Shown: positions 1-6,979 of the stretch, one piece after another
Layout: every line of letters starts with the position of its first letter
Position numbering within the stretch: the first letter of the stretch is position 1
DNA from: an uncultured Collinsella sp.
GTDB lineage: Bacteria > Actinomycetota > Coriobacteriia > Coriobacteriales > Coriobacteriaceae
NCBI GenBank assembly: GCA_900556515.1
Contig: USPH01000009.1
Coordinates: 1-14,131, forward strand
Length of the DNA: 14,131 bases
Reading direction: 5' to 3'
Translations under genes and position numbers: made by a program
Notes under the pieces: generated by a model
What the model was told of the DNA's origin: nothing
Seen by the model: only the letters and a program-made list of their open reading frames with translations
Database searches by the model: none

Positions 1-43
1 TCTGCGCATGTCTCGTGGGCTCGGAGATGTGTATAAGAGACAG
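1..43. other. Nextera i7 adapter read-through (not genomic)
   Basis: Bases 25-43 are the 19-base Tn5 mosaic end. Bases 10-24 are the rest of the Nextera read-2 primer. Bases 2-9 (ctgcgcat) are the complement of the index at the other contig end. This is library adapter left on the contig. Short open frames starting here give the well-known adapter peptides containing VYKRQ or MCIRDS and should not be annotated. Genomic sequence starts at 44. Confidence 0.98.
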
Positions 44-151
44 CAGCTGGTCCACGCAGCTAATGCGAATACGTGGGCGCTTGCCACGCGGTGCGCCGAG
101 CGGCTTGTTCTCGCCCGCAGGCTTGACGCCGCTCTCGTCGGCGTTACTCAT
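44..151 (-). CDS. Unidentified protein, N-terminal fragment (cut by contig end)
   Basis: An ATG at 151-149 opens a frame that runs 36 codons to the last genomic base, with no stop. It begins MSNADESGV, is rich in Pro, Gly, Lys and Arg, and ends near RPRIRISCVDQL. The start overlaps the stop of the upstream kinase by 8 bases (ATGAGTAA), the same coupling used between the two ABC genes in this window, which supports it as a real cotranscribed gene. A hydrophilic, basic N-terminus would fit a membrane protein whose first helix follows, and vitamin B6 kinases can sit beside vitamin transporters. Too little is present to name it, and any function is a guess. Confidence 0.5.
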
Positions 152-968
152 GGTCAATCACATCCAGGCAGGCCTCGATGGGAAGGCCGGCGGACTTATC
201 CTCCTGGTCGGCATTGCGCTCGATGAGCTCCGCTACCACACGCATGGCATCGCTCGTCGCGCGCTGTAGGCTCCAACCGGCCATAACGCGGCCGACAAGC
301 ACCGCCGAGAACGTGTCGCCCGTGCCCGGGAAGTAGACCGGTATCAGGTCGAAGGGAATCGTAAAGTACTCCCCCGCCACATGGTCGTAACCGATGACGA
401 CATTCGCACCGTCGACCACAGCGCTCGTAATGACCACCGACTTGGCGCCCAGGACACGCACGGCATCCACAAGAGCGCGGCCCTCATCAGGCGTGATTTG
501 CTCGGCAATGGGCCTATCGGCAAGCAGGCACGCCTCGGTATAGTTGGGCACCGCGTAGTCTGCGCACTCGAGCAGGCTGCGCATGAGACCGATCGTGGAC
601 TCGGGCACGCCGGCGTAGAGCTTGCCGTTGTCGCCCATGATGGGGTCGACGAACACCTTGGTACCCTTTTGCGCGCGACGGTGGCAGAAGTCCGAAATGA
701 TGCGCGTCTCTTCCTCGGTCACGATAAAGCCGGTAGAGATGGCGTCGAACTCAAAGCCGAGCTCCTCCCAGATGGCGAGGCTCTGGCGCACGTACTCGGT
801 GGTGTCGTGGATGTAGAACTTGGGATAGTTGAGCGTATCGGACACAAGTGCCGTCGGCAGGTTGTGGATGCGGTAGCCCATGTGCGACAGCACCGGCAGC
901 ATGGCGGAAAGCGCGACCTTGCCGTAGCCGCACATATCGTTGATCAGCAGCAGCTGAGTGTTCTTCAT
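144..968 (-). CDS. Pyridoxal/pyridoxamine kinase (PdxY/PdxK type)
   Basis: 274-residue cytosolic kinase of the ribokinase-like superfamily. It is expected to phosphorylate pyridoxal, pyridoxamine or pyridoxine with ATP at the 5'-hydroxyl, in vitamin B6 salvage. Visible landmarks are the N-terminal strand and Gly loop (LLLINDMCGYGK, about 6-17), DPIMGDNGKLY (108-118), PNYTEA (141-146) and the anion-hole/catalytic motif PGTGDTF (214-220), with Asp218 as the likely base. The length fits the family. The ATG at 968 is preferred over an in-frame ATG 34 codons upstream because an AGGGAG ribosome site precedes it and homology starts at once (MKNTQLLLIND). The stop overlaps the following gene fragment. 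The exact vitamer preference cannot be read from sequence. Confidence 0.9.
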   Translation of the reverse strand: MKNTQLLLINDMCGYGKVALSAMLPVLSHMGYRIHNLPTALVSDTLNYPKFYIHDTTEYVRQSLAIWEELGFEFDAISTGFIVTEEETRIISDFCHRRAQKGTKVFVDPIMGDNGKLYAGVPESTIGLMRSLLECADYAVPNYTEACLLADRPIAEQITPDEGRALVDAVRVLGAKSVVITSAVVDGANVVIGYDHVAGEYFTIPFDLIPVYFPGTGDTFSAVLVGRVMAGWSLQRATSDAMRVVAELIERNADQEDKSAGLPIEACLDVIDHE

Positions 969-1018
969 GAGGGTCTCCCTTGGTTCGGGCACGGCGCAGC
1001 AGCGCCACAGTGCGACTA

Positions 1019-1042
1019 AGTGTAGCGCAGGGGACGTTGCGA
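1019..1042 (-). promoter_or_regulatory. Possible weak promoter for the kinase
   Basis: On the minus strand TACACT (1024-1019) matches a -10 box in the key positions and lies about 50 bases before the kinase ATG. No good -35 box is found at 17 bases; the hexamer there is CTGCTC. This is a suggestion only. Confidence 0.25.
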
Positions 1043-1093
1043 GCAGGCGCCAGGGCCGCGAAGAGCGCATTGTTGCGGAAAGGTTTCGGAAAA

Positions 1094-1124
1094 TGATCCC
1101 TTTTCCTCCGTCCCCAAGGGATCA
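1094..1124. repeat. Perfect 9-base inverted repeat
   Basis: TGATCCCTT (1094-1102) and AAGGGATCA (1116-1124) are exact reverse complements separated by 13 pyrimidine-rich bases. There is no T run after either arm, so it is not an ordinary intrinsic terminator. It could be a regulator site or a dispersed intergenic palindrome. No second copy is in this window. Confidence 0.6.
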
Positions 1125-1175
1125 CATGCACCCAAGCGGACCGTGGCGGAATCACAGGTTGAGGACGGACAGCGA

Positions 1176-1273
1176 AAACGCTCCTAAGCGAGCAAGGTGG
1201 CGTGAAAGAGGAGGGCATAGGCCTTGTGGCCATGCCCGACGATTGAACGCCAGATTGCCGCTTAGGAACGTTT
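1176..1273 (+). repeat. Structured element, copy A (candidate ncRNA or REP-like palindrome)
   Basis: Nested pairing, from outside in: AAACG/CGTTT (1176-1180 with 1269-1273), CCTAAGCG/CGCTTAGG (1183-1190 with 1259-1266), a bulged A, GCAA/TTGC (1192-1195 with 1255-1258), a GG/GA loop, TGGCGT/ACGCCA (1198-1203 with 1247-1252), then a 9+9 internal loop GAAAGAGGA (1204-1212) and GACGATTGA (1238-1246). Its tip is GGGCAT, a bulged A, GGCC, TTGT, GGCC, ATGCCC (1213-1237). The 43-base core 1204-1246 matches copy B (minus strand 5714-5672) at 37 positions by eye. The outer stems differ in sequence but remain paired. It lies upstream of the marR promoter, so it would need its own transcript. Function is unknown. 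Confidence 0.7.
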
Positions 1274-1286
1274 GCAGCGTCGGCCG

Positions 1287-1314
1287 GTTACGGCGTTTGG
1301 TAAAACGCCGTAAC
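1287..1314. repeat. Perfect 12-base hairpin upstream of marR promoter
   Basis: GTTACGGCGTTT (1287-1298) pairs exactly with AAACGCCGTAAC (1303-1314) around a GGTA loop. TATATAAG follows rather than a run of T, so intrinsic termination would be weak on the plus strand. It ends 17 bases before the -35 box. It could be the 3' end of a transcript covering copy A, or a regulator site. Confidence 0.6.
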
Positions 1315-1331
1315 TATATAAGTTTGGTACC

Positions 1332-1360
1332 TTGACATTCTTGTTTAGCACTCCTAGATT
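1332..1360 (+). promoter_or_regulatory. Sigma-70 promoter of the marR-ABC operon
   Basis: A consensus -35 box TTGACA (1332-1337) is followed by a 17-base spacer and TAGATT (1355-1360). The predicted start, near 1367, falls within the first arm of the operator palindrome. Confidence 0.8.
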
Positions 1361-1394
1361 AGTTAGGCACAAAACAATCCCACTACCTAACTAA
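1359..1394. promoter_or_regulatory. Probable MarR operator (palindrome)
   Basis: TTAGTTAGG (1359-1367) and CCTAACTAA (1386-1394) are perfect inverted 9-mers separated by 18 bases. The left arm overlaps the end of the -10 box and the predicted start site, and the right arm lies just before the marR ribosome site. A dimeric winged-helix regulator bound here would block transcription. Autorepression by the downstream MarR protein is inferred from position. Confidence 0.6.
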
Positions 1395-1415
1395 AGAAAG
1401 GAGCGATACGAATTC

Positions 1416-1922
1416 ATGTGCGATGAACCCCTTAACCTTCGTCCGCACGAGCCCGGCGGCGACCCGTCGCAGCCGGCAGACGTGCCCGAAGCAGTTAACG
1501 GCGAAGACAAGCTCGCCAAGCGCATCCTGAGCGGCCTAGGCTTTTGCGGCCACTACATGCACTTTCACGGCGGTGGCGTGTCCGGCAAGGCGCCCATCGT
1601 CTGCCTGCTCGCCAAGCAGGAAAACGGCGAGATGTCGCAGCAGGAACTCGGCATGCACTTCGACCTCAAGCCGGGGTCGCTTTCCGAAATCTTGTCCAAG
1701 CTCGAGTGCGCCGGCATCATCGAGCGCAGCCGCAATCCAAAAGATCGCCGGCAGCTCACCATTCGCCTGACCGAGATCGGCTGGGAGAAGGCCCGCATCG
1801 ACCAAGCCTCGCGCATCCGCTTTAGGGAACAGGCCTTTAGCGCGCTCACCCACGACGAGCGCGAACAGCTCGCCGAGATGCTCGAGAAAATCCGCGTAAC
1901 CTGGGAGGAACTGGATGATTAA
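1416..1922 (+). CDS. MarR-family transcriptional regulator
   Basis: 168-residue dimeric winged-helix DNA-binding protein, expected to repress the exporter operon it heads and to be released by a ligand that is probably an exporter substrate. After a poorly conserved N-terminal tail of about 35 residues come a dimerisation helix, the winged-helix region (about 56-122; recognition helix near LKPGSLSEILSKLE, 84-97) and the wing with the family Asp-Arg-Arg at 110-112. A C-terminal dimerisation helix ends the protein. A GAAAGGAG ribosome site (1396-1403) precedes the ATG by 12 bases, slightly far. Its last codons overlap the first ABC gene by 8 bases, so the two are translationally coupled. A Cys/His-rich stretch at 44-51 is noted but looks like the family's usual helix. 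Confidence 0.88.
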   Translation: MCDEPLNLRPHEPGGDPSQPADVPEAVNGEDKLAKRILSGLGFCGHYMHFHGGGVSGKAPIVCLLAKQENGEMSQQELGMHFDLKPGSLSEILSKLECAGIIERSRNPKDRRQLTIRLTEIGWEKARIDQASRIRFREQAFSALTHDEREQLAEMLEKIRVTWEELDD

Positions 1923-3729
1923 AACCCTTATGGGCAGCATCCGCGATTACATGAAGGCCACGATCGCCACGCCGTTGCTCGTGCTTGGCGAGGTGCTCTG
2001 CGAGATGCTGATTCCATTTATCACCGCCAACCTGATCGACGCCATCAAAGATGGCACCACCGTAGCCGAGATGCTTCCCACCGCGGGCTTTTTGGTGCTC
2101 ATCGCGCTGACGTCGCTTGCTTTTGGCGCCGCTGCCGGCGTCACCTGCAGCCATGCGAGTTGCGGCTTCGCTAAGAACCTGCGTCACGACCTGTTCTACA
2201 AGATCCAGACGTTCAGCTTTGCCAACATCGATGAGTTCTCGAGCTCCTCGCTCGTCACGCGCCTGACCACCGATATCAACAACGTGCAGCAGGCCTTTAT
2301 GATGATCATCCGTATCGCCGTGCGCGCGCCGCTGGTATTGATCTTCGCCTTTACCATGGCATTTATCATGGGCGGCAGCGTCGCCATGGTCTACCTGGTC
2401 ATCATTCCGCTGCTGGGCTTTGGGCTGTTCTTTATCATCTTTAAGGTGCGTCCCATCTTCTCGCGCGTGTTCCACAAGTACGACGCCCTTAACGAGTCCG
2501 TCGAGGAAAACGTCACCGGCATGCGCGTGGTCAAGAGCTACGTGCGCGAAGACTTTGAGAAGGAGAAGTTCGCGACCGCCGCACGCGACGTCCAGATGGA
2601 CTTCACCCGCGCCGAGAAGCTGCTTGCCTTTAACAACCCCATGATGAACATCTGCGTCAACGGCGCGTTTGTCGTCATCATCTACCTGGGCTCCAAGCTC
2701 ATTATCACGAGCCAGGGCACGCTGTTCGACGTGGGCCAGCTCTCCTCGATCTTTACCTATGGCTTCCAGATCCTCATGAGCCTGATGCAGCTGTCGATGA
2801 TCTTTGTCATGGTGACCATGGCCGACGAATCGGCGCACCGCATTACCGAGGTGCTGGCCGCCGAGCCCACGATCGCCAATCCCGCCGAACCCGTGCTCGA
2901 GGTTGCCGACGGCTCCATCGACTTTGACCACGTGAGCTTTAAGTATTCCGCGCATGCGAAGCGCCAGGCACTCGACGATATCGACCTGCACATTAAGAGC
3001 GGCGAGACCATCGGCATCATCGGCGGCACCGGCTCGGCCAAGTCCACGCTCGTAAACCTCATCGCCCGCCTGTACGACGCCACCGAAGGCACCGTGCGCG
3101 TGGGCGGCATGGACGTGCGCGACTACGACCTAGACGCGCTGCGCCACCAAGTGGCCATGGTGTTGCAGAAAAACGTGCTGTTTAGCGGCACCATCGCCGA
3201 GAATCTGCACTGGGGCGACCCGAACGCCACCGACGAGGAAGTCCGCGAGGCCGCGCATCTGGCCTGCGCCGATGAGTTTGTCGACGGCTTCCCCAAGGGC
3301 TACGACACCTGGATCGAGCAGGGCGGCTCCAATGTCTCGGGCGGTCAGAAGCAGCGCCTGTGCATTGCGCGCGCTCTGCTGCGTCGCCCCAAGATCTTGA
3401 TCCTGGACGACTCCACCAGCGCCGTCGACACCAAGACCGACGCCAAGATCCGCGCAGGGTTGGCAAGCTATCTGCCCAACACAACCAAGCTCATCATCGC
3501 CCAGCGCATCAGCTCCGTGCAGGACGCAGACCGCATCATCGTCATGGAGGGTGGCCGTATCGCGCAGATCGGCAACCATGACGAGCTGCTCAAGACAAGC
3601 GAGATCTACCGCGAGACCTTCACCTCGCAAAACAAGATGTCTGCCGAGGGCGAAGGAGCCGTCGAGGCCGACACCGAGGCATCCGTAACGCAAGCTCAGA
3701 CCCAGGAAGGAGGCGAGGCACATGAGTAA
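1915..3729 (+). CDS. ABC exporter half-transporter, degenerate-site subunit
   Basis: 604 residues: a six-helix exporter membrane domain (about 15-300) fused to an ATPase domain (about 330-575). Walker A is GGTGSAKS (370-377), with Ala375 in place of the last conserved Gly. The signature is VSGGQ (474-478). Walker B ends Asp498-Asp499, with Asp where the catalytic Glu should be, and the H-loop has Gln530 in place of His. These changes mark the non-hydrolysing site subunit of heterodimeric exporters such as TM287/288, LmrCD and BmrCD. The intact signature completes the active site of the partner. The ATG at 1915 follows a GGGAGGAA site and overlaps marR. The last 35 residues are acidic and low-complexity. 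The substrate is unknown; drugs, lipids or peptides are typical. Confidence 0.92.
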   Translation: MIKTLMGSIRDYMKATIATPLLVLGEVLCEMLIPFITANLIDAIKDGTTVAEMLPTAGFLVLIALTSLAFGAAAGVTCSHASCGFAKNLRHDLFYKIQTFSFANIDEFSSSSLVTRLTTDINNVQQAFMMIIRIAVRAPLVLIFAFTMAFIMGGSVAMVYLVIIPLLGFGLFFIIFKVRPIFSRVFHKYDALNESVEENVTGMRVVKSYVREDFEKEKFATAARDVQMDFTRAEKLLAFNNPMMNICVNGAFVVIIYLGSKLIITSQGTLFDVGQLSSIFTYGFQILMSLMQLSMIFVMVTMADESAHRITEVLAAEPTIANPAEPVLEVADGSIDFDHVSFKYSAHAKRQALDDIDLHIKSGETIGIIGGTGSAKSTLVNLIARLYDATEGTVRVGGMDVRDYDLDALRHQVAMVLQKNVLFSGTIAENLHWGDPNATDEEVREAAHLACADEFVDGFPKGYDTWIEQGGSNVSGGQKQRLCIARALLRRPKILILDDSTSAVDTKTDAKIRAGLASYLPNTTKLIIAQRISSVQDADRIIVMEGGRIAQIGNHDELLKTSEIYRETFTSQNKMSAEGEGAVEADTEASVTQAQTQEGGEAHE

Positions 3730-5641
3730 GGCAACGACCGCCGAGCGCGCGCTCAACCGCAAGGGCGGCACCATGTCGCGCCTCATCAAGACGCTCTTTG
3801 GCTTCTACCCCGTGCTTTTGCCCCTCGTCGTTGTCGGCGTGGTGCTCTGCGCCATCATCAACTCCATCGGCGCGACCTTCCTTCAGAGCGCTCTGCAGAT
3901 TATTAGCGAATCGTGGCAGTCGGGCGATTGGGAAGCCGCACAGCCCAAGATCGCACAGCTCGTGACCACCCTCGCCTGCATCTACGGCGTCGGCATCCTG
4001 TCTTCGCTCTTCTGGAACCGCGCCATGGCCATCGTCACGCAGGGCTCGCTCGAGAAGCTGCGCGAGAAGATGTTCAACCGCATGCAGGACCTGCCGATTC
4101 GCTACTTCGACACGCACCAGCGCGGCGACATCATGAGCCACTACACCAACGACATCGACACGCTGCGCCAGATGATCAGCCAGTCGCTGCCCAACCTGCT
4201 CATGACGACCATCGTCATCGTCACGGTATTCTTTATCATGCTGTACTACAGCGTGTGGATGTGCCTGGTCATTGTGGCCGGCGTCGTCTTTATGACCTTT
4301 ATGACCAAGCTGCTCGGCTCCAACTCCGCGCGTTTCTTTATTGCGCAGCAGTCCGAGCTCGGCGTGGTCGAGGGCCATATCGAGGAAGTCATGAACGGCC
4401 AGAAGGTCGTCAAGGCATTCTGCCACGAGTCTGCCGCCGAGGCCGATTTTGACGAGCGCAACGAAAAGCTCTTCGAGGTCTCGCAGAAGGCCAACATGTA
4501 CGCCAACATCCTCATGCCTATCCTTATGAACCTGGGCAACCTGCTCTACGTGTTGGTGGCCCTTGCCGGCGGCATTTTCCTGGCGCTGGGCGTGCCCAAC
4601 CTGAGCATCTCGGGCATGACGCTGTCCATCGCCGTCGTGGTGCCGTTCCTCAACATGACCAAGCAGTTCTGCGGACAGATCGGTCAGATCTCGCAGCAGA
4701 TCAACGCCGTGGTCATGGGCCTCGCCGGCGCCGACCGCATCTTTGAGCTCATCGACGAGGAGCCCGAGGCCGACGAAGGCTACGTGACGCTCGTCAACGC
4801 GCAGGTGAACCCCGAGACTTGGGAGTTCGAGGAGGCCGACCACCACACCGGCATGTGGGCATGGAAACACCCGCACCGCGCAACCGGCGAGATCGAGTAC
4901 GTACCGCTGCGCGGCGACCTGGTCATGGACAACGTCGACTTTGGCTACACGCCCGACCACGAGGTGCTGCACGGCGTGTCCGTGTTTGCCAAGCCGGGCC
5001 AGAAGGTCGCGTTTGTCGGCGCCACCGGTGCGGGCAAGACGACCATCACCAACCTCATCAACCGCTTCTATGACATCGCCGACGGCAAGATCCGCTACGA
5101 CGGCATCAACGTCAACAAGATCCGCAAGGCCGATCTGCGCCGCTCGCTGGGCGTGGTACTGCAGGACGTGAACCTGTTCACCGGCACCGTGATGGACAAC
5201 ATCCGCTACGGCAACCTAGACGCCACCGACGAGGAGTGCATCGCGGCGGCAAAGCTCGCCGGCGCGGACGACTTTATCACCCGCCTGCCCGACGGCTACG
5301 ACACGATGCTCACCGGCAACGGCGCACAGCTGTCGCAGGGCCAGCGCCAGCTGATTTCGATCGCACGTGCTGCCGTCGCCGATCCGCCGGCAATGATTCT
5401 GGACGAGGCCACGAGCTCCATCGACACCCGCACCGAGGCCATCGTGCAGGCAGGCATGGATAAGCTCATGGAGGGCCGCACGACGTTTGTCATCGCGCAC
5501 CGTCTCTCCACCGTGCGCAACTCCGACGCGATCATCTGCCTGGACCACGGCCGCATTATCGAGCGCGGCAACCACGACGAGCTGATAGCCAAGCGCGGGT
5601 ATTACTACCAGCTCTACACCGGAGCGTTTGAGCTGGAGTAG
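3722..5641 (+). CDS. ABC exporter half-transporter, catalytic-site subunit
   Basis: 639 residues: an N-terminal tail, six membrane helices (about 35-330), a roughly 60-residue linker insertion rich in acidic and aromatic residues (about 343-400, containing MWAWKHP), and an ATPase domain. Walker A is GATGAGKT (433-440), Walker B ends Asp561-Glu562, and the H-loop has His593, all canonical. The signature is LSQGQ (537-541) rather than LSGGQ, so this subunit's signature serves the partner's degenerate site. The changes in the two subunits are complementary, which strongly predicts a heterodimer. The start at 3722 overlaps the previous stop by 8 bases and is preceded by AGGAAGGAGG. An internal Met at residue 18 is a less likely start. 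It ends the operon. Confidence 0.92.
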   Translation: MSKATTAERALNRKGGTMSRLIKTLFGFYPVLLPLVVVGVVLCAIINSIGATFLQSALQIISESWQSGDWEAAQPKIAQLVTTLACIYGVGILSSLFWNRAMAIVTQGSLEKLREKMFNRMQDLPIRYFDTHQRGDIMSHYTNDIDTLRQMISQSLPNLLMTTIVIVTVFFIMLYYSVWMCLVIVAGVVFMTFMTKLLGSNSARFFIAQQSELGVVEGHIEEVMNGQKVVKAFCHESAAEADFDERNEKLFEVSQKANMYANILMPILMNLGNLLYVLVALAGGIFLALGVPNLSISGMTLSIAVVVPFLNMTKQFCGQIGQISQQINAVVMGLAGADRIFELIDEEPEADEGYVTLVNAQVNPETWEFEEADHHTGMWAWKHPHRATGEIEYVPLRGDLVMDNVDFGYTPDHEVLHGVSVFAKPGQKVAFVGATGAGKTTITNLINRFYDIADGKIRYDGINVNKIRKADLRRSLGVVLQDVNLFTGTVMDNIRYGNLDATDEECIAAAKLAGADDFITRLPDGYDTMLTGNGAQLSQGQRQLISIARAAVADPPAMILDEATSSIDTRTEAIVQAGMDKLMEGRTTFVIAHRLSTVRNSDAIICLDHGRIIERGNHDELIAKRGYYYQLYTGAFELE

Positions 5642-5648
5642 TTCGGCC

Positions 5649-5738
5649 CGCCGAGACGGCCGATTTGCCGCTCATTCGTCGGGCATGACCCTAAGGTCAA
5701 TGCCCTCCTCTTTCGGGGCAAATCGACTCATCTCAGCG
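5649..5738 (-). repeat. Structured element, copy B (inverted relative to copy A)
   Basis: On the minus strand the pairing is CGCTGAGA with TCTCGGCG (5738-5731 with 5656-5649, one G-T wobble), then CGATTTGCC/GGCAAATCG (5725-5717 with 5669-5661). Next comes an internal loop containing GAAAGAGGA (5714-5706) and GACGAATGA (5680-5672). The tip is GGGCAT, a bulged T, GACC, TTAG, GGTC, ATGCCC (5705-5681). The GGCC/GGCC inner stem of copy A becomes GACC/GGTC here, a compensatory change. It lies between the ABC stop and the terminator, so the exporter transcript carries its complement, unless a minus-strand transcript reads past the terminator. Confidence 0.7.
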
Positions 5739-5765
5739 ACCCAAACACAATGCGCCGCAACGAAT

Positions 5766-5801
5766 AAAGCCTCCGCAGCCACACGGGCTGCGGAGGCTTT
5801 T
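5766..5801 (+). terminator. Strong intrinsic terminator, probably bidirectional
   Basis: A perfect 15-base stem (5766-5780 with 5786-5800) around the loop ACACG is GC-rich and followed by T5801, giving a TTTT tail on the plus strand. On the minus strand the stem ends in CTTTATT, so it can also stop the leftward diguanylate cyclase transcript, whose stop codon is 21 bases away. Confidence 0.9.
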
Positions 5802-5821
5802 CTATGCCCTCTGTTACAGGC

Positions 5822-6913
5822 TTACCGCTCCTCGCGTTGCGGCCCAGCTGCCTCGGCTGTCTTTACGCGGTTCTTGTCGATGTACATGTTTTTGTCGGCT
5901 TGGGAAAAGAGCTCGCGCATCGTGGGCGGTTCATCATAATCACTAGAAAGCGCATAGCCCACCGCGTAGCTGATAGGCATGTCGGGGTGAGCCTCGGAAT
6001 ACTCGCTCACGTTCGCACGAATCCGAGCGAGACAGGATTCCACGGCAGCTCGATCGGCATCCCACAGCACCGCGATAAACTCATCGCCGCCGTCGCGGCC
6101 CACAAAGCAGGTCTCGGACGCCACGCACCCCAGCTGCTGGGCAAAAGAACGGATGTACTCGTCACCCTTCTCGTGGCCAAAGCTGTTATTGACCGTATGC
6201 AGATTGTTAAGATCGAAAACACACAGCGCAACAGGCGCTTCGGCGGAAACGGGATGCCCCTGCCCCAAGATTTCCTCGCACTTGTTCTTGTTGGGCAGTC
6301 CCGTGGCTTCATCGAGATAGACTTTGTTCTGCAGCTCGCGATTGAGCGCGGCAGTGCGCACCGCGCGAGCAAGTTCGACCGCAAAGGTCGCCACCAGGCC
6401 CACGATGTCGATAATCACCAAACCCTCAAGGCGATTGAGCGCCGTGGCCTTCTCCTGGGAGTAGTCCTCCGCAAGCCTCGTGGCATCGTCACAAATGCCA
6501 AAGAACTCCTCGCTCATGGCGATGATGTCGGTGTTCTCGTAGCCGACTTCGCGCACACGGGCAATCTCGGTGCGAAGCTTGTCAAAACAGCTCGCGAGCT
6601 CGGTCATCTTTGCCTGATACTCATCGTCATCGAGACGGACGAGATTGAGGTCGTCGCTTCCGTAGCGCAAACCACTAATGTATGAATCAACGGCCTTGAG
6701 CAGGTCGTCTTGTGGCTGGCCTGCATCCTCGAGCTTAACGATTCGCTGCGTGGTGCCGCGCACCAGACCGGCGTAGTTGACCACGCGCGCCGTGCCCTGG
6801 ATGTCGGAGACGAGCAACATGACATTGATGAAGAAAAAGATAAGAACTGCCGTGAGCGCCATCATCAGAAGGCGCACCGCCTGGCTGGCCTTCTTGGCGA
6901 CAGAAGCATTCAC
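5822..6913 (-). CDS. Membrane-bound diguanylate cyclase (GGDEF domain)
   Basis: 363 residues. Expected to make cyclic di-GMP from two GTP, under control of an extracytoplasmic helical sensor. Layout: short cytoplasmic tail, membrane helix 1 (about 14-36), a predicted external helical domain (about 37-162; the start DIQGTARVVNYAGLVRG resembles PilJ/NarX-type four-helix sensors), membrane helix 2 (about 163-182), a short linker, and a GGDEF domain (about 196-350). The active-site loop is RDGGDEF (GGDEF at 275-279). Other landmarks are DEATGLPNK (201-209), the substrate strand FDLNNLHTVNNSFGHEKGD (233-251) and ADKNMY (339-344). The RxxD inhibitory site is absent (Ser266...Cys269), so feedback inhibition through it is not expected. 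GGAGGAG precedes the ATG. Confidence 0.92.
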   Translation of the reverse strand: MNASVAKKASQAVRLLMMALTAVLIFFFINVMLLVSDIQGTARVVNYAGLVRGTTQRIVKLEDAGQPQDDLLKAVDSYISGLRYGSDDLNLVRLDDDEYQAKMTELASCFDKLRTEIARVREVGYENTDIIAMSEEFFGICDDATRLAEDYSQEKATALNRLEGLVIIDIVGLVATFAVELARAVRTAALNRELQNKVYLDEATGLPNKNKCEEILGQGHPVSAEAPVALCVFDLNNLHTVNNSFGHEKGDEYIRSFAQQLGCVASETCFVGRDGGDEFIAVLWDADRAAVESCLARIRANVSEYSEAHPDMPISYAVGYALSSDYDEPPTMRELFSQADKNMYIDKNRVKTAEAAGPQREER

Positions 6914-6979
6914 AAGCTCACTCCTCCAAACGGTAAAAGCTCAGATAGCGCGCAGTGTGCCGAAATTCACGCGCGGACA

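Larger units (their letters stand above)
969..1415. other. Divergent intergenic region, 447 bases, rich in inverted repeats
   Basis: This gap separates the leftward kinase from the rightward marR-ABC operon and contains no credible gene. From left to right it holds a possible kinase promoter (about 1019-1042), a 9-base inverted repeat (1094-1124), a long folded element (1176-1273), a perfect 12-base hairpin (1287-1314), a sigma-70 promoter (1332-1360) and a palindromic operator (1359-1394). Open frames across it are made of palindromic sequence and have no ribosome site or recognisable product. Confidence 0.75.

Noticed and set aside
8..269. Two short plus-strand open frames starting in the first 43 bases
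   Set aside because: Their N-termini are translations of Nextera adapter, and the rest runs antisense to the kinase and the gene fragment beside it.
1176..1273. Integron attC site
   Set aside because: It has the folded single-strand look of attC, but the 7-base core sites with AAC/GTT are missing and no integrase is nearby.
1543..1570. Cys/His cluster in the MarR protein as a metal or redox site
   Set aside because: MarR proteins at ABC loci often carry a similar aromatic/His helix here, and no full ligand set is visible.
1846..2991. Long minus-strand open frame of 381 codons
   Set aside because: It is antisense to the first ABC gene and rich in His, Asp and Gly as expected from the reverse frame of GC-rich coding DNA. 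No domain or ribosome site is present.
3620..4972. Minus-strand open frame of 450 codons
   Set aside because: A shadow of the ABC genes with the same composition bias; the plus-strand products have complete ABC motifs.
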